Below are positions 32,635-40,579 of a stretch of DNA of 64,000 nucleotides, piece by piece (positions within the stretch are counted from its first letter, which is position 1; each line of letters begins with the position of its first letter). The translations under genes and the position numbers were made by a program. The notes below the pieces were generated by a model. It was not told the origin of the DNA, did no database searches, and worked only from the letters and a program-made list of their open reading frames with translations. This DNA comes from JAKACA01 sp049510975 (GTDB taxonomy: Bacteria > Actinomycetota > Acidimicrobiia > Acidimicrobiales > Bog-793), in contig JBEKYM010000021.1 in the NCBI GenBank assembly GCA_049510975.1, positions 57,730-121,729 of the forward strand. The letters run 5' to 3'.

Positions 32635-33282
32635 CTAGTTCGAACCGGCGGCGGCCCCAGCCGCGCGGTCGAGAACATCGGGGTCAGCCATGATCGGAAC
32701 CGCGATGGTTTGGCGCAGCGCCAAGGCGATGCCGTCCGAGGGGCGGCAGTCGAGGACACGCTGCCCGGTCGGCCCGGAGACCGTGATCTCCGCGGTGAAC
32801 ATGCCACCTTGCAGGCCGGTGATGTGCACGACGTCCAAGGTGAGCCCGAAACTCTCCATGAGTCGGGTCATGAACTCGTGGGTGAGCGGCCGGGGCGTCG
32901 CCAAGCGACGGCTGGCGTATCCGATGGCGATGCCCTCGGGCCCACCGATAGGGATGCGCAGCTCCCGGTAGGGGAAGTCGGCCTCCTGCAGCACGACGAC
33001 GGGATGTGTCGAGGGCAAGACGAGCACCACGTCGACGAACAGCATCTTCGACATCGGCTTCGGCAACGAGAAACCCAACGGCTCCTCATCGACACCCTCG
33101 GTGCTGCCCGACGCTTCGGTGCTGCCGGCGCCGTCGTCGGACTCCGCGGCGATCTCGACGCTCCCGTCGGAAGTCACCTCGGACTCCAGGCTCGCATCAG
33201 CGGCGACCTCCGGCTCAACGTCCGTCGCCGCGGGCACCTCCGGCTCAGCGATGTCGCGTGGGGCTTCGTCCACGTCGCTCAC
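32635..33282 (-). CDS. DUF151 / bifunctional nuclease family protein with acidic N-terminus
   Basis: A 215-residue protein. Residues from about 80 form the DUF151 (BFN) domain: PVVVLQEADFPYRELRIPIGGPEG, then HVTGLQGGMFTAEI-like strands and CRPSDGIALALRQTIAVPI. The first ~70 residues are Glu/Ser/Asp-rich and probably disordered. Family members have been reported to have nuclease activity, and the fold is widespread in actinobacteria, often beside MerR genes. GTG 33282 overlaps the rodA stop (GTGA), so it is co-translated with rodA. Confidence 0.88.
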   Translation of the reverse strand: MSDVDEAPRDIAEPEVPAATDVEPEVAADASLESEVTSDGSVEIAAESDDGAGSTEASGSTEGVDEEPLGFSLPKPMSKMLFVDVVLVLPSTHPVVVLQEADFPYRELRIPIGGPEGIAIGYASRRLATPRPLTHEFMTRLMESFGLTLDVVHITGLQGGMFTAEITVSGPTGQRVLDCRPSDGIALALRQTIAVPIMADPDVLDRAAGAAAGSN

Positions 33283-34430
33283 TTTCGGGCCATCCTGCGC
33301 ATCTCCACGTTCGCCACCAGCCCGACCGTAGCGAAGAAGGCGAAGGAAGCCGAACCTCCGTAGCTGATGAACGGGAGCGGGATCCCCGTGATGGGCATGA
33401 TCCCGATCGTCATGCCGATGTTCTCGAAGGCGGAGAACGCCACGAAGGCCAGGGCTCCGGCACAGACCATGCGCCCGAAGCTGTCACGGGCGATCTGAGC
33501 AGCCCTGAGCGACCGGAAGGCGATGATCCCGAACAGCCCGGTCACGACCGCCGAGCCGACGAAGCCGAGCTGTTCCCCCACTGCGGAGAAGATGAAGTCC
33601 GTCTGCTGGTTGGGCACGTATCCGAGGTTCGTCGCCGGCCCCTTGAACAGCCCAGTCCCCCAGAAACCGCCCGACGAGATCGTCTCCTTGGACTGACTGA
33701 GGTCATAGTTCGTGGACTGGGTGTTCTTGCTCTGATGGAGGAAGCTCGTGAGCCGTTCGAGCTGGTACTCCTTCAGCAGGTGCACGTGGATCGCCAGCAC
33801 GAAACCCCCGACGACCATGACCGCCAGCAGCGCCAGGTATCGCACCCGGACGCCGGCGGCCACCAGCATCGCCGACAGCGTGACGCCGAGGATGATCGTC
33901 GTGCCGAGGTCGGGCTGCTCGTACACGAGCACCATCGGCAGTCCCGCCAGCAGCAGGATGGCGATCATCTCCCGCAGTTCGAGAACGCCTTTGCGACGGC
34001 TGGAGAACGTCGCCAGAGCGATGATGAGTCCAATGGCGGCGAACTCCGACGGCTGCAGCTGGAGGGCGCCGAACTGGTACCAGCGTTGCGCGCCCTGAGC
34101 CGACTTCCCGACGATGAACACTCCGACCAGCGACAACAGGATGAGGCCATAGAGGACGTAGCCCACTTGTCGGAACCGCCGGTAGTCGAACAGCATCACC
34201 ACAACCATGATTACGATGCCGAGCACGACCCAGACGAGTTGTCGTGTGAGGTAGTAGTGCCCGTATTCGGCCCGCGTGGCCGAATAGACCATGACGACGC
34301 CGATCAGGCTGAGTGCGACGGCGCTTCCGATGAGTGCAAGATCGACGTGACGGAGCAGCACGAGGATCGGATGGCGCTCTCGCCGGGTGATCCCGACCAC
34401 CGGTTCGTGTCCGGAGAGTACGGTCGTCAC
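33279..34430 (-). CDS. rodA: Rod shape-determining SEDS protein RodA
   Basis: A 383-residue SEDS glycosyltransferase with about ten helices. VYEQPDLGTTIILG carries the essential Asp motif. GFWGTGLFKGPATNLGYVPNQQTDFIFSAVGEQLGF is the large extracellular loop with the family signature. TGIPLPFISYGGSASFAFFATVGLVANVEMRR closes the protein. GTG 34430 is favoured, with TATCCT 8 nt upstream and no ribosome-binding site. It is the second SEDS protein within 3.5 kb and the more canonical RodA. Confidence 0.9.
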   Translation of the reverse strand: MTTVLSGHEPVVGITRRERHPILVLLRHVDLALIGSAVALSLIGVVMVYSATRAEYGHYYLTRQLVWVVLGIVIMVVVMLFDYRRFRQVGYVLYGLILLSLVGVFIVGKSAQGAQRWYQFGALQLQPSEFAAIGLIIALATFSSRRKGVLELREMIAILLLAGLPMVLVYEQPDLGTTIILGVTLSAMLVAAGVRVRYLALLAVMVVGGFVLAIHVHLLKEYQLERLTSFLHQSKNTQSTNYDLSQSKETISSGGFWGTGLFKGPATNLGYVPNQQTDFIFSAVGEQLGFVGSAVVTGLFGIIAFRSLRAAQIARDSFGRMVCAGALAFVAFSAFENIGMTIGIMPITGIPLPFISYGGSASFAFFATVGLVANVEMRRMARK

Positions 34431-34438
34431 GCCAGCGA

Positions 34439-34444
34439 AGGATA
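34439..34444 (-). promoter_or_regulatory. Leaderless -10 element of rodA
   Basis: TATCCT on the minus strand lies 8 nt upstream of GTG 34430 in the gap between aroE and rodA. There is no Shine-Dalgarno sequence. Confidence 0.5.
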
Positions 34445-34535
34445 GGACGTTTCGAGGTCGCGGTCGGGCCGCGAGCAAGCAGTGGCGACATGATCGGCAA
34501 TCGTCGGATGCTGCCCTCGCCGGCGGTCGGCGACG

Positions 34536-35438
34536 CTAAGGACGGTTCGGCACCGGCCGGCCGACGGCGCGCCACATCTCCGGCAGCGGGGGTTTCGAGC
34601 CTGTCCACAGCTCGACCTGGCGGGCAGCCTGGTGCACCAGCATGCCCAGGCCGCCACGGATTCGGGCACCGCTTGCCGCCGCCTCGGCCAGCCACTCGGT
34701 CACCGGCGGGTCGTAGACGAGGTCGACGACGAGTTGGCCGGCGCCGAACCGTGATGCATCGACGAAGACCTCCTCCTTCGCGGCCGCGGCGGCTCCGGCA
34801 TCGGTGCCCATGCCCATCGGGGTGGCCTTCACGACGAGCTCGGCCTGGTCCAACTCCTCCGGCTTGGCGACGCGGCCTCGTCCCGGAGCCAGGGTGGCCG
34901 CTTGGAAGGCACGCGCCGGCGTGCGGTTCACGATGAGCACCTGGCTGGCTCCGGCCTCCGCGAGTGCGACGACCACCGCGCGGGCTGCGCCGCCGGCTCC
35001 GATGACGCCGCAACAGCGGCCTTCCGGCTCGAAGGAGACCTCCTGGCGAAGGTCGGCGAGCAGGCCCTCGCCGTCGGTGTTGTCAGCCTCGATGCGGCCG
35101 TCGGCGAACGTGAGCGTGTTGGCGGCACCGAGGCGCCGCACGACCGGGCTGCGCCGCGTGGCGATCCGGGCGGCCGCATCCTTGTGGGGCATGGTCACCG
35201 ACAGGCCGACGAGACCGAGGGCCTTGGCGCCTTGAATGGCGGCGGCAAAGGACGTTGGCGCGACGTCGAAGGCCAGGTACGCCCAATCGACGCCGAGCGC
35301 CCGATAAGCGGCCTGGTGCAGCCGCGGCGAGAGCGAGTGCCGCACCGGATGACCGATGACGCCCGCCAGGCGCGTATTGGCCGACGGCCAGCCCACACCG
35401 CCGAGGCTCGGAGTGATCGACGGCACCGCGCTGCTCAT
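34536..35438 (-). CDS. aroE: Shikimate dehydrogenase (NADP+)
   Basis: A 300-residue AroE that reduces 3-dehydroshikimate to shikimate in aromatic amino-acid synthesis. The substrate site HSLSPRLHQAAYRALG is near residues 33-48, SVTMPHKDAAARI carries the catalytic Lys, NTDGEG the conserved Asp, and VIGAGGAARAVV the NADP-binding loop. ATG 35438 overlaps the ruvX stop by ATGA and is preferred over an upstream in-frame start. It is the last gene of the rarA-alaS-ruvX-aroE run. Confidence 0.93.
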   Translation of the reverse strand: MSSAVPSITPSLGGVGWPSANTRLAGVIGHPVRHSLSPRLHQAAYRALGVDWAYLAFDVAPTSFAAAIQGAKALGLVGLSVTMPHKDAAARIATRRSPVVRRLGAANTLTFADGRIEADNTDGEGLLADLRQEVSFEPEGRCCGVIGAGGAARAVVVALAEAGASQVLIVNRTPARAFQAATLAPGRGRVAKPEELDQAELVVKATPMGMGTDAGAAAAAKEEVFVDASRFGAGQLVVDLVYDPPVTEWLAEAAASGARIRGGLGMLVHQAARQVELWTGSKPPLPEMWRAVGRPVPNRP

Positions 35439-35935
35439 CGGGGCTGGGCCTCCAGCCAAGCGCCCAGCATCACGGCCGCAGCTTCGGCATCGATCCCTGC
35501 CCGCCCAGCGGCCCCACGGGACAACTTCCGGCCGCCGGCGACACCGCCGGGAGCCCCTCTGCGCCCGCCGGCGCGACCACCGCTGCGACCGCCCGCCGCC
35601 CCGCCGGCTCGCTCCCGCCGGCGCCGGGCGGCCTCCACCGTGGTGAGGCGCTCGTCGAAGGTTGCCACGGGGACGCCGAGCACGGCGGCGAGCGCCACGG
35701 CCTCTTCGGAAGCGGCCTGCGCCGCCTTGCCGGCCGCACCGCTCAACGAGAGCGGCAGCCCCACCACGACGACATCGGCGCCAACGTCGGCGACGATGTC
35801 CACGAGCGCTTGCCGGTCGCGAGCCACGTCGCCGCTGCGCTCGACGACCGTGTACGGCGACGCCAGGACGCCTCCGGAGTCACTGACGGCGACGCCGATC
35901 CGCCGCTCGCCGAGATCCACTCCGACCGCTCGCAT
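35435..35935 (-). CDS. ruvX: Putative Holliday junction resolvase RuvX/YqgF with Gly/Arg-rich insert
   Basis: A 166-residue RNase H-fold protein (YqgF/RuvX) implicated in Holliday junction resolution and rRNA processing. VGVDLGERRIGVAVSD carries the first catalytic Asp, VVVGLPLSLSG the central motif, and FDERLTTVEA the third. Between DERLTTVEA and the C-terminal DAEAAAVMLGAWLE is an unusual basic Gly/Ala/Arg-rich stretch of roughly 35 residues where most RuvX proteins have a short helix-loop. The start ATG shares one base with the alaS stop (TGATG). Confidence 0.9.
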   Translation of the reverse strand: MRAVGVDLGERRIGVAVSDSGGVLASPYTVVERSGDVARDRQALVDIVADVGADVVVVGLPLSLSGAAGKAAQAASEEAVALAAVLGVPVATFDERLTTVEAARRRRERAGGAAGGRSGGRAGGRRGAPGGVAGGRKLSRGAAGRAGIDAEAAAVMLGAWLEAQPR

Positions 35936-38556
35936 CACGCTCCGAGGAGCTGCCGCAGGACGGTGAGCGCTTCGCCGATCCCGGCCGGCTGCTTGCCGCC
36001 GGCTGTGGCGAGCTCGGGCGTGCCGCCGCCACCGCCACCGACGGCCTTGGCGGCGGCTGCCGCCGCCGCTCGGGCATCGAGATCGGAACCCTTGCGGGCC
36101 GCCACGACGAGAGCGACGCGGCCGTCCTCGCCGACGATCCCGGCGAGCCCCACGGCCCGGACGCCGGGTCGATCGCGGACGCTGAGGGCCAGGTCGCGCA
36201 ACTCGTTCGGCTCCAGCCCATCGCGCTGAGCCACGACGATGCCGCCGTTGCCGGCTGCCTCCTCGGCAAGCGCGGACGCGTCGACCCCGAGGGCGGCTCC
36301 ACGGACACCTGCCAGCTCGTGTTCCAGCGACCGCTGGCGGGCGAGCACCCGTTGGGCCGCCGTTGCGACCTCCGGCGGCGTCGTCTGCAGCACCTCGGCG
36401 GCCGCCGTCAGCGTCTCCTCGGCCTCCCGCATCATCGCCAGCGTGACCTTTCCGGTCGCCGCCTCGATCCGGCGGGTGTTGGAGGCGATGGAGCGCTCCG
36501 AGATGATCCGCAACGGTCCGATCATCCCGAGGGCCGCCACGTGCGTGCCCCCGCACAGCTCGACCGATGCATGGCCGGCGTGGACCACGCGCACCTGCTC
36601 GCCGTACTTCTCACCGAAGAAGGCGATCGCACCCTCGGACTCGGCCTCGTCTCGCGAGGTGACCTGCGTCTCCACCCGCGAGTCGCTGAGCACCTCCGCG
36701 TTCACGAGATCCTCGATCGCCACGACCTCGTCGTGGGAGAGCGGCCCGAAGTGGCTGAAGTCGAAACGCAACCGGTCGGCCGCAACCAGCGACCCCTGCT
36801 GGCGGACGTGATCGCCGAGGACCTGGCGGAGGGCCCAGTGGAGCATGTGGGTTCCGGTGTGGTTTCTTCGGATGGCGTCGCGGCGAGCCACGTCGATGTG
36901 AGCGCTTGCCTCCTCGCCGACCTCGACATGGCCGTCGACGACATAGCCGAGGTGGCGGGTGAGGCCATCGACCGCCGACGTCGTGTCGATCACCCGCATA
37001 CGGCCCGTCGGTGTCGTGATGTCCCCCGTGTCGCCCACCTGCCCACCGCCCTCGGCGTAGAACGGAGTCCGGTCCAGGAAGACCTCGAGCAGCTCGCGCC
37101 CCTCCGGAGCCCGCTCTCCGTCGACGTTCTCGAAGTCGCCCGGGACGGCGCTCGGCAGCACGGCCAGCACCTTGCCGTCCGCGGCGACATCGGTGTAGCC
37201 GACGAACTCGGTCGGGCCGTGCTCGGCCCGGATCGAACGCCACGCCTCGGCCAGCTCCTCCGGCGTCGCCGAGCCGAGCTTGGATGCTTCCTTGGCTCGA
37301 AAGCGCTGTTCGGCCATGGCCCGGTCGAACCCGTCGGCGTCGACGGACACTCCCCGCTCTCCGGAGATCTCGACGGTGACCTCATAGGGGAACCCGAACG
37401 TGTCGTGGAGACGGAAGGCGACGTCGCCCGGGATCGTCGTGGCGCCCTTGGCGAGCTCGGTCTCGAGCAGCGCCGTGCCCTGCCGCAGGGTGCGCAGGAA
37501 CGCCTCCTCTTCGTGAACAAGGACCTTCTTGATGCGGTCGATGTCGGAGACGAGCTTCGGGTAGGCGCCGCCGAGCGTCTCGACGACGGAGTCGACGAGA
37601 TCGGGCAGCACGAGCCCGCGGCTCCCGAGCTGATTGGCGCGCAGCACGGCCCGGCGGATGAGTCGCCGGAGCACGTACCCGCGGCCTTCGTTCGACGGGA
37701 AAACGCCGTCGGCGACGAGGAACGTGAAGGCCCTCGAGTGGTCGCCGATGACGCGCAGGCTCGTCTCGGTGCGGCCCCCCTCCGAGAGGTGGTGGCCCGT
37801 CAGGGTCTCGGCGGCGCGCACGATCGGGGCGACGAGATCGGTCGCCTGCACGTTGGGGACGTCCTGAAGGATGACGAGGAGCCGGTCGAGCCCGGCTCCA
37901 GTGTCGATGTTGCGCTTCGGCAAGGGGGTGAGCGAGCCGTCGGCCGCCCGGTCGTACTGCATGAACACGAGGTTCCAGATTTCGGGATACCGGTCGCTCG
38001 GATCGAGTGCAGGCCCGCCGCCCGGCCCGAACTCCGGCCCCCGGTCGAAGAAGATCTCCGAGCTTGGGCCGCAGGGCCCTGTGTCACCCATCCGCCAGAA
38101 GTTGTCCTCGCCGAGGCGCTGCACCCGCCCGGCGGGCATCGACGTCGTCGAGGGCCAGATCTCCGCGGCCTCGTCGTCGGTCTCGTGCACCGTCACCCAG
38201 AGTCGATCCGCATCGAAACCCAGCACCTCGGTGACGAACTCATAAGCCCACGGGATCGCCAGCTCCTTGAAATAGTCACCGAAGGAGAAGTTCCCGAGCA
38301 TCTCGAAGAACGTGCAGTGCCGTTGAGTCGTCCCGATGATCTCGATGTCGCTCGTCCGCAGGCACGGTTGGATCGTGGTCGCCCGGTCGTAGGGGGCAGG
38401 TGCCTCACCGGTGAAATAGGCCTTGAACGGCACCATGCCGGCGATCGTGAACAGCACCGTCGGGTCGTTCGGGATGAGGCTCGCGGGCGCGGCCGCAGTA
38501 TGGCCGCGCTCGACGAAGAACTCTGTGAACGCGGTGCGGAGGCGTTCGGCTTGCAT
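35935..38556 (-). CDS. alaS: Alanyl-tRNA synthetase
   Basis: An 873-residue AlaRS that charges tRNA-Ala. The class II core includes FFEMLGNFSFGDYFK and RMGDTGPCGPSSEIFFDRG. The editing domain has zinc motifs NHTGTHMLHWALR and ELCGGTHV. A C-Ala domain with an Ala/Gly-rich KAVGGGGGGTPELATAGGK segment ends the protein. ATG 38556 (MQAERLRTAFTEFF) is the standard family N-terminus; longer open sequence upstream is ignored. It overlaps rarA by 1 nt (TGATG). Confidence 0.96.
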   Translation of the reverse strand: MQAERLRTAFTEFFVERGHTAAAPASLIPNDPTVLFTIAGMVPFKAYFTGEAPAPYDRATTIQPCLRTSDIEIIGTTQRHCTFFEMLGNFSFGDYFKELAIPWAYEFVTEVLGFDADRLWVTVHETDDEAAEIWPSTTSMPAGRVQRLGEDNFWRMGDTGPCGPSSEIFFDRGPEFGPGGGPALDPSDRYPEIWNLVFMQYDRAADGSLTPLPKRNIDTGAGLDRLLVILQDVPNVQATDLVAPIVRAAETLTGHHLSEGGRTETSLRVIGDHSRAFTFLVADGVFPSNEGRGYVLRRLIRRAVLRANQLGSRGLVLPDLVDSVVETLGGAYPKLVSDIDRIKKVLVHEEEAFLRTLRQGTALLETELAKGATTIPGDVAFRLHDTFGFPYEVTVEISGERGVSVDADGFDRAMAEQRFRAKEASKLGSATPEELAEAWRSIRAEHGPTEFVGYTDVAADGKVLAVLPSAVPGDFENVDGERAPEGRELLEVFLDRTPFYAEGGGQVGDTGDITTPTGRMRVIDTTSAVDGLTRHLGYVVDGHVEVGEEASAHIDVARRDAIRRNHTGTHMLHWALRQVLGDHVRQQGSLVAADRLRFDFSHFGPLSHDEVVAIEDLVNAEVLSDSRVETQVTSRDEAESEGAIAFFGEKYGEQVRVVHAGHASVELCGGTHVAALGMIGPLRIISERSIASNTRRIEAATGKVTLAMMREAEETLTAAAEVLQTTPPEVATAAQRVLARQRSLEHELAGVRGAALGVDASALAEEAAGNGGIVVAQRDGLEPNELRDLALSVRDRPGVRAVGLAGIVGEDGRVALVVAARKGSDLDARAAAAAAAKAVGGGGGGTPELATAGGKQPAGIGEALTVLRQLLGA

Positions 38557-39953
38557 CAAGGGCTCGTTTCTTCTTGTGGGCTTGCAGGCTCCGACTCGCC
38601 GCGCCGCTCCCGCCATCGCTTTGCGAGACTGCCTTCGGCACCATGGCCTCTCGGCACGTAATACCGGCGGCCGGCGAGCTCGTCCGGCAAGTACTGCTGT
38701 TCGAGGTAGCCCCTCGGGTCATCGTGAGGATACTCGTAGCCGATCCCGCTCCCGACCGCGGAGGCGCCGTAGTAGTTGGCACCCCGCAGGTGGGGCGGGA
38801 CGGGAGCAAAAGGGCCCGACCGGACATCTTCCTGCGCCTGCCAGATGGCCGTGGCGGCGGAGTTCGACTTCGGCGCCAACGACAGATGGATCACGGCCTG
38901 CGACAGGTTGAGGGCAGCTTCTGGCAGGCCGACGAGCTCGACGGCTTGGGCGGCCGCCGAGGCCACCACGAGCGACATGGGATCGGCCATGCCGACGTCC
39001 TCGCTCGCGAGGATCACGAGCCGGCGGGCCACGAATCGCGGGTCCTCCCCAACTTCGATGAGGCGGGCGAGCCAGTAGAGGCCGGCGTCGGGATCGGAGC
39101 CCCGCACGGACTTGATGAGTGCCGAGACGAGGTTGTAGTGCTCCTCGGTGCCATGACGGAACGCTCGCATGGAGCGGGCCTGGTCGATGTGAGCGGCCTC
39201 CACGCCGATGGCGCCGGCACGTTCCCGGCGGCCGGACTCACCACGAGCGAGGGCCACCGCCACCTCGATCACCGTGATGGCGACGCGGGCGTCGCCGGAG
39301 GCGAGGTCGGCGACGAGGGCGACGGCCTCGTCGCTCACGATGGCGCCGTCGGCGCCGGCGGCGCGACGGGCGACCTCGCCGACCTCCTCCTCGCTCAGGG
39401 GCTCGAAACGCCACAGCGTCGACCGGCTCAACAACGGCGTGTTCAGGGCGAAGAAGGGGTTCTCGGTCGTGGCGCCGATGAGCACGACGACGCCGTCCTC
39501 CACGCCGTGCAGCAGGGCATCCTGCTGCGCCTTGTTGAACCGGTGCACTTCGTCGAGGAACATGATCGTGCCGATTCCCTCGGTGCCAAGCGCCTGGCGA
39601 GCATCGTCGAGCTCGGTGCGCACGTCCTTCACGCCGGCCTCCACCGCCGACAACGCCCGGTACCGACGCTTCGTATGGAGGGCGACGAGTCGGGCGACCG
39701 AGGTTTTGCCGGTCCCGGGCGGACCATAGAACACCGCTGACGACAGCCGGTCAGCTTCCACCAGGGTGCGCAATGGCGCTCCCGGGGCCAGGAGATGGCG
39801 CTGGCCGATGACGTCGTCAAGGCTCTGGGGACGCAGGCGGGCGGCCAGGGGAGCCCGCTTCGCGAGCTCGGCATCGACAGCCGCGTCGAACAGGCTGGTC
39901 TCGCCTTGGCGAGCACCACCGCCGCTCGCCGAGGACCGGCGGGGCGGCGTCAT
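38556..39953 (-). CDS. rarA: Replication-associated recombination protein A (RarA/MgsA) AAA+ ATPase
   Basis: A 465-residue AAA+ ATPase related to clamp-loader subunits that acts at stalled replication forks. PLAARLRPQSLDDVIGQRHLL opens the core. Walker A GPPGTGKTS is near residue 78, Walker B IMFLDEVHRFNKAQQD follows, and GATTENPFFALN is sensor 1. The C-terminal tetramerisation part contains IKSVRGSDPDAGLYWLARL and PHLRGANYYG. ATG 39953 was chosen for its family N-terminus. It heads the alaS-ruvX-aroE run. Confidence 0.94.
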   Translation of the reverse strand: MTPPRRSSASGGGARQGETSLFDAAVDAELAKRAPLAARLRPQSLDDVIGQRHLLAPGAPLRTLVEADRLSSAVFYGPPGTGKTSVARLVALHTKRRYRALSAVEAGVKDVRTELDDARQALGTEGIGTIMFLDEVHRFNKAQQDALLHGVEDGVVVLIGATTENPFFALNTPLLSRSTLWRFEPLSEEEVGEVARRAAGADGAIVSDEAVALVADLASGDARVAITVIEVAVALARGESGRRERAGAIGVEAAHIDQARSMRAFRHGTEEHYNLVSALIKSVRGSDPDAGLYWLARLIEVGEDPRFVARRLVILASEDVGMADPMSLVVASAAAQAVELVGLPEAALNLSQAVIHLSLAPKSNSAATAIWQAQEDVRSGPFAPVPPHLRGANYYGASAVGSGIGYEYPHDDPRGYLEQQYLPDELAGRRYYVPRGHGAEGSLAKRWRERRGESEPASPQEETSP

Positions 39954-40122
39954 GGGCGCGCCAGCAGGATGCAGATCCCCATCACGGATCGAACCGTCAC
40001 AGAGGCGCCCGCCGCTGTCAAGCCGCCGCACTGGCAGCCGTAGGCAGCATTCAGAGGAAATTCATGCGGGGCGCGACCCACCTCCGCGTGCGGATGGGGG
40101 ACACTCGTTGAAGGAGGCGCCA

Positions 40123-40557
40123 ATGAGCGCGCAACGACCCTTCGATCCCGATGGAGACCGCAGCATGCAACTCGAGCCACCTCGCGAACCACAGCCGCGG
40201 GCAGCCGACACACAGGCGTTTCCCGTAGAGGCCTTCAACCCCCTCCTGCGCAGCCTGCTCAGTTGGGGGCTCGTCGAACGGGTCGAATTCGACGACGGCA
40301 CCCATCAGTGGGAGCTGACCGACGCCGCTCAGCACCGGCTCGACGACCTCACACCGGAGCGGCGCCGGGCTTCGGCGACGCTCGCCTATCTGGACCACTG
40401 GTGCAGCTCGTGCCGCCAGCAGCGCCTGACGCATCTCGTCGACGGCAGCTACCTGTGCGTCGAGTGCCAGGATCTGCAAGCAAACGGGCAGCGTCAGCAG
40501 CCCACCGGCAGGCACGTGGCGGCACAGGCTCGAGGGCGCCTGCACCGGAACCGCTGA
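40123..40557 (+). CDS. Small zinc-ribbon/winged-helix-like hypothetical protein
   Basis: A 144-residue protein of unknown function. The middle (NPLLRSLLSWGLVERVEFDDGTHQWELTDAAQHRLDDL, about residues 38-75) reads like a winged helix. Two CxxC pairs (WCSSC near 92-95, LCVEC near 111-114) form a likely zinc ribbon. AAGGAGG precedes ATG 40123. It is divergent from rarA and convergent with aspS. A DNA- or RNA-binding role is plausible, but I do not recognise a named family. Confidence 0.72.
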   Translation: MSAQRPFDPDGDRSMQLEPPREPQPRAADTQAFPVEAFNPLLRSLLSWGLVERVEFDDGTHQWELTDAAQHRLDDLTPERRRASATLAYLDHWCSSCRQQRLTHLVDGSYLCVECQDLQANGQRQQPTGRHVAAQARGRLHRNR

Positions 40558-40579
40558 GCGGCCATGGGGGCGCCGGCCT

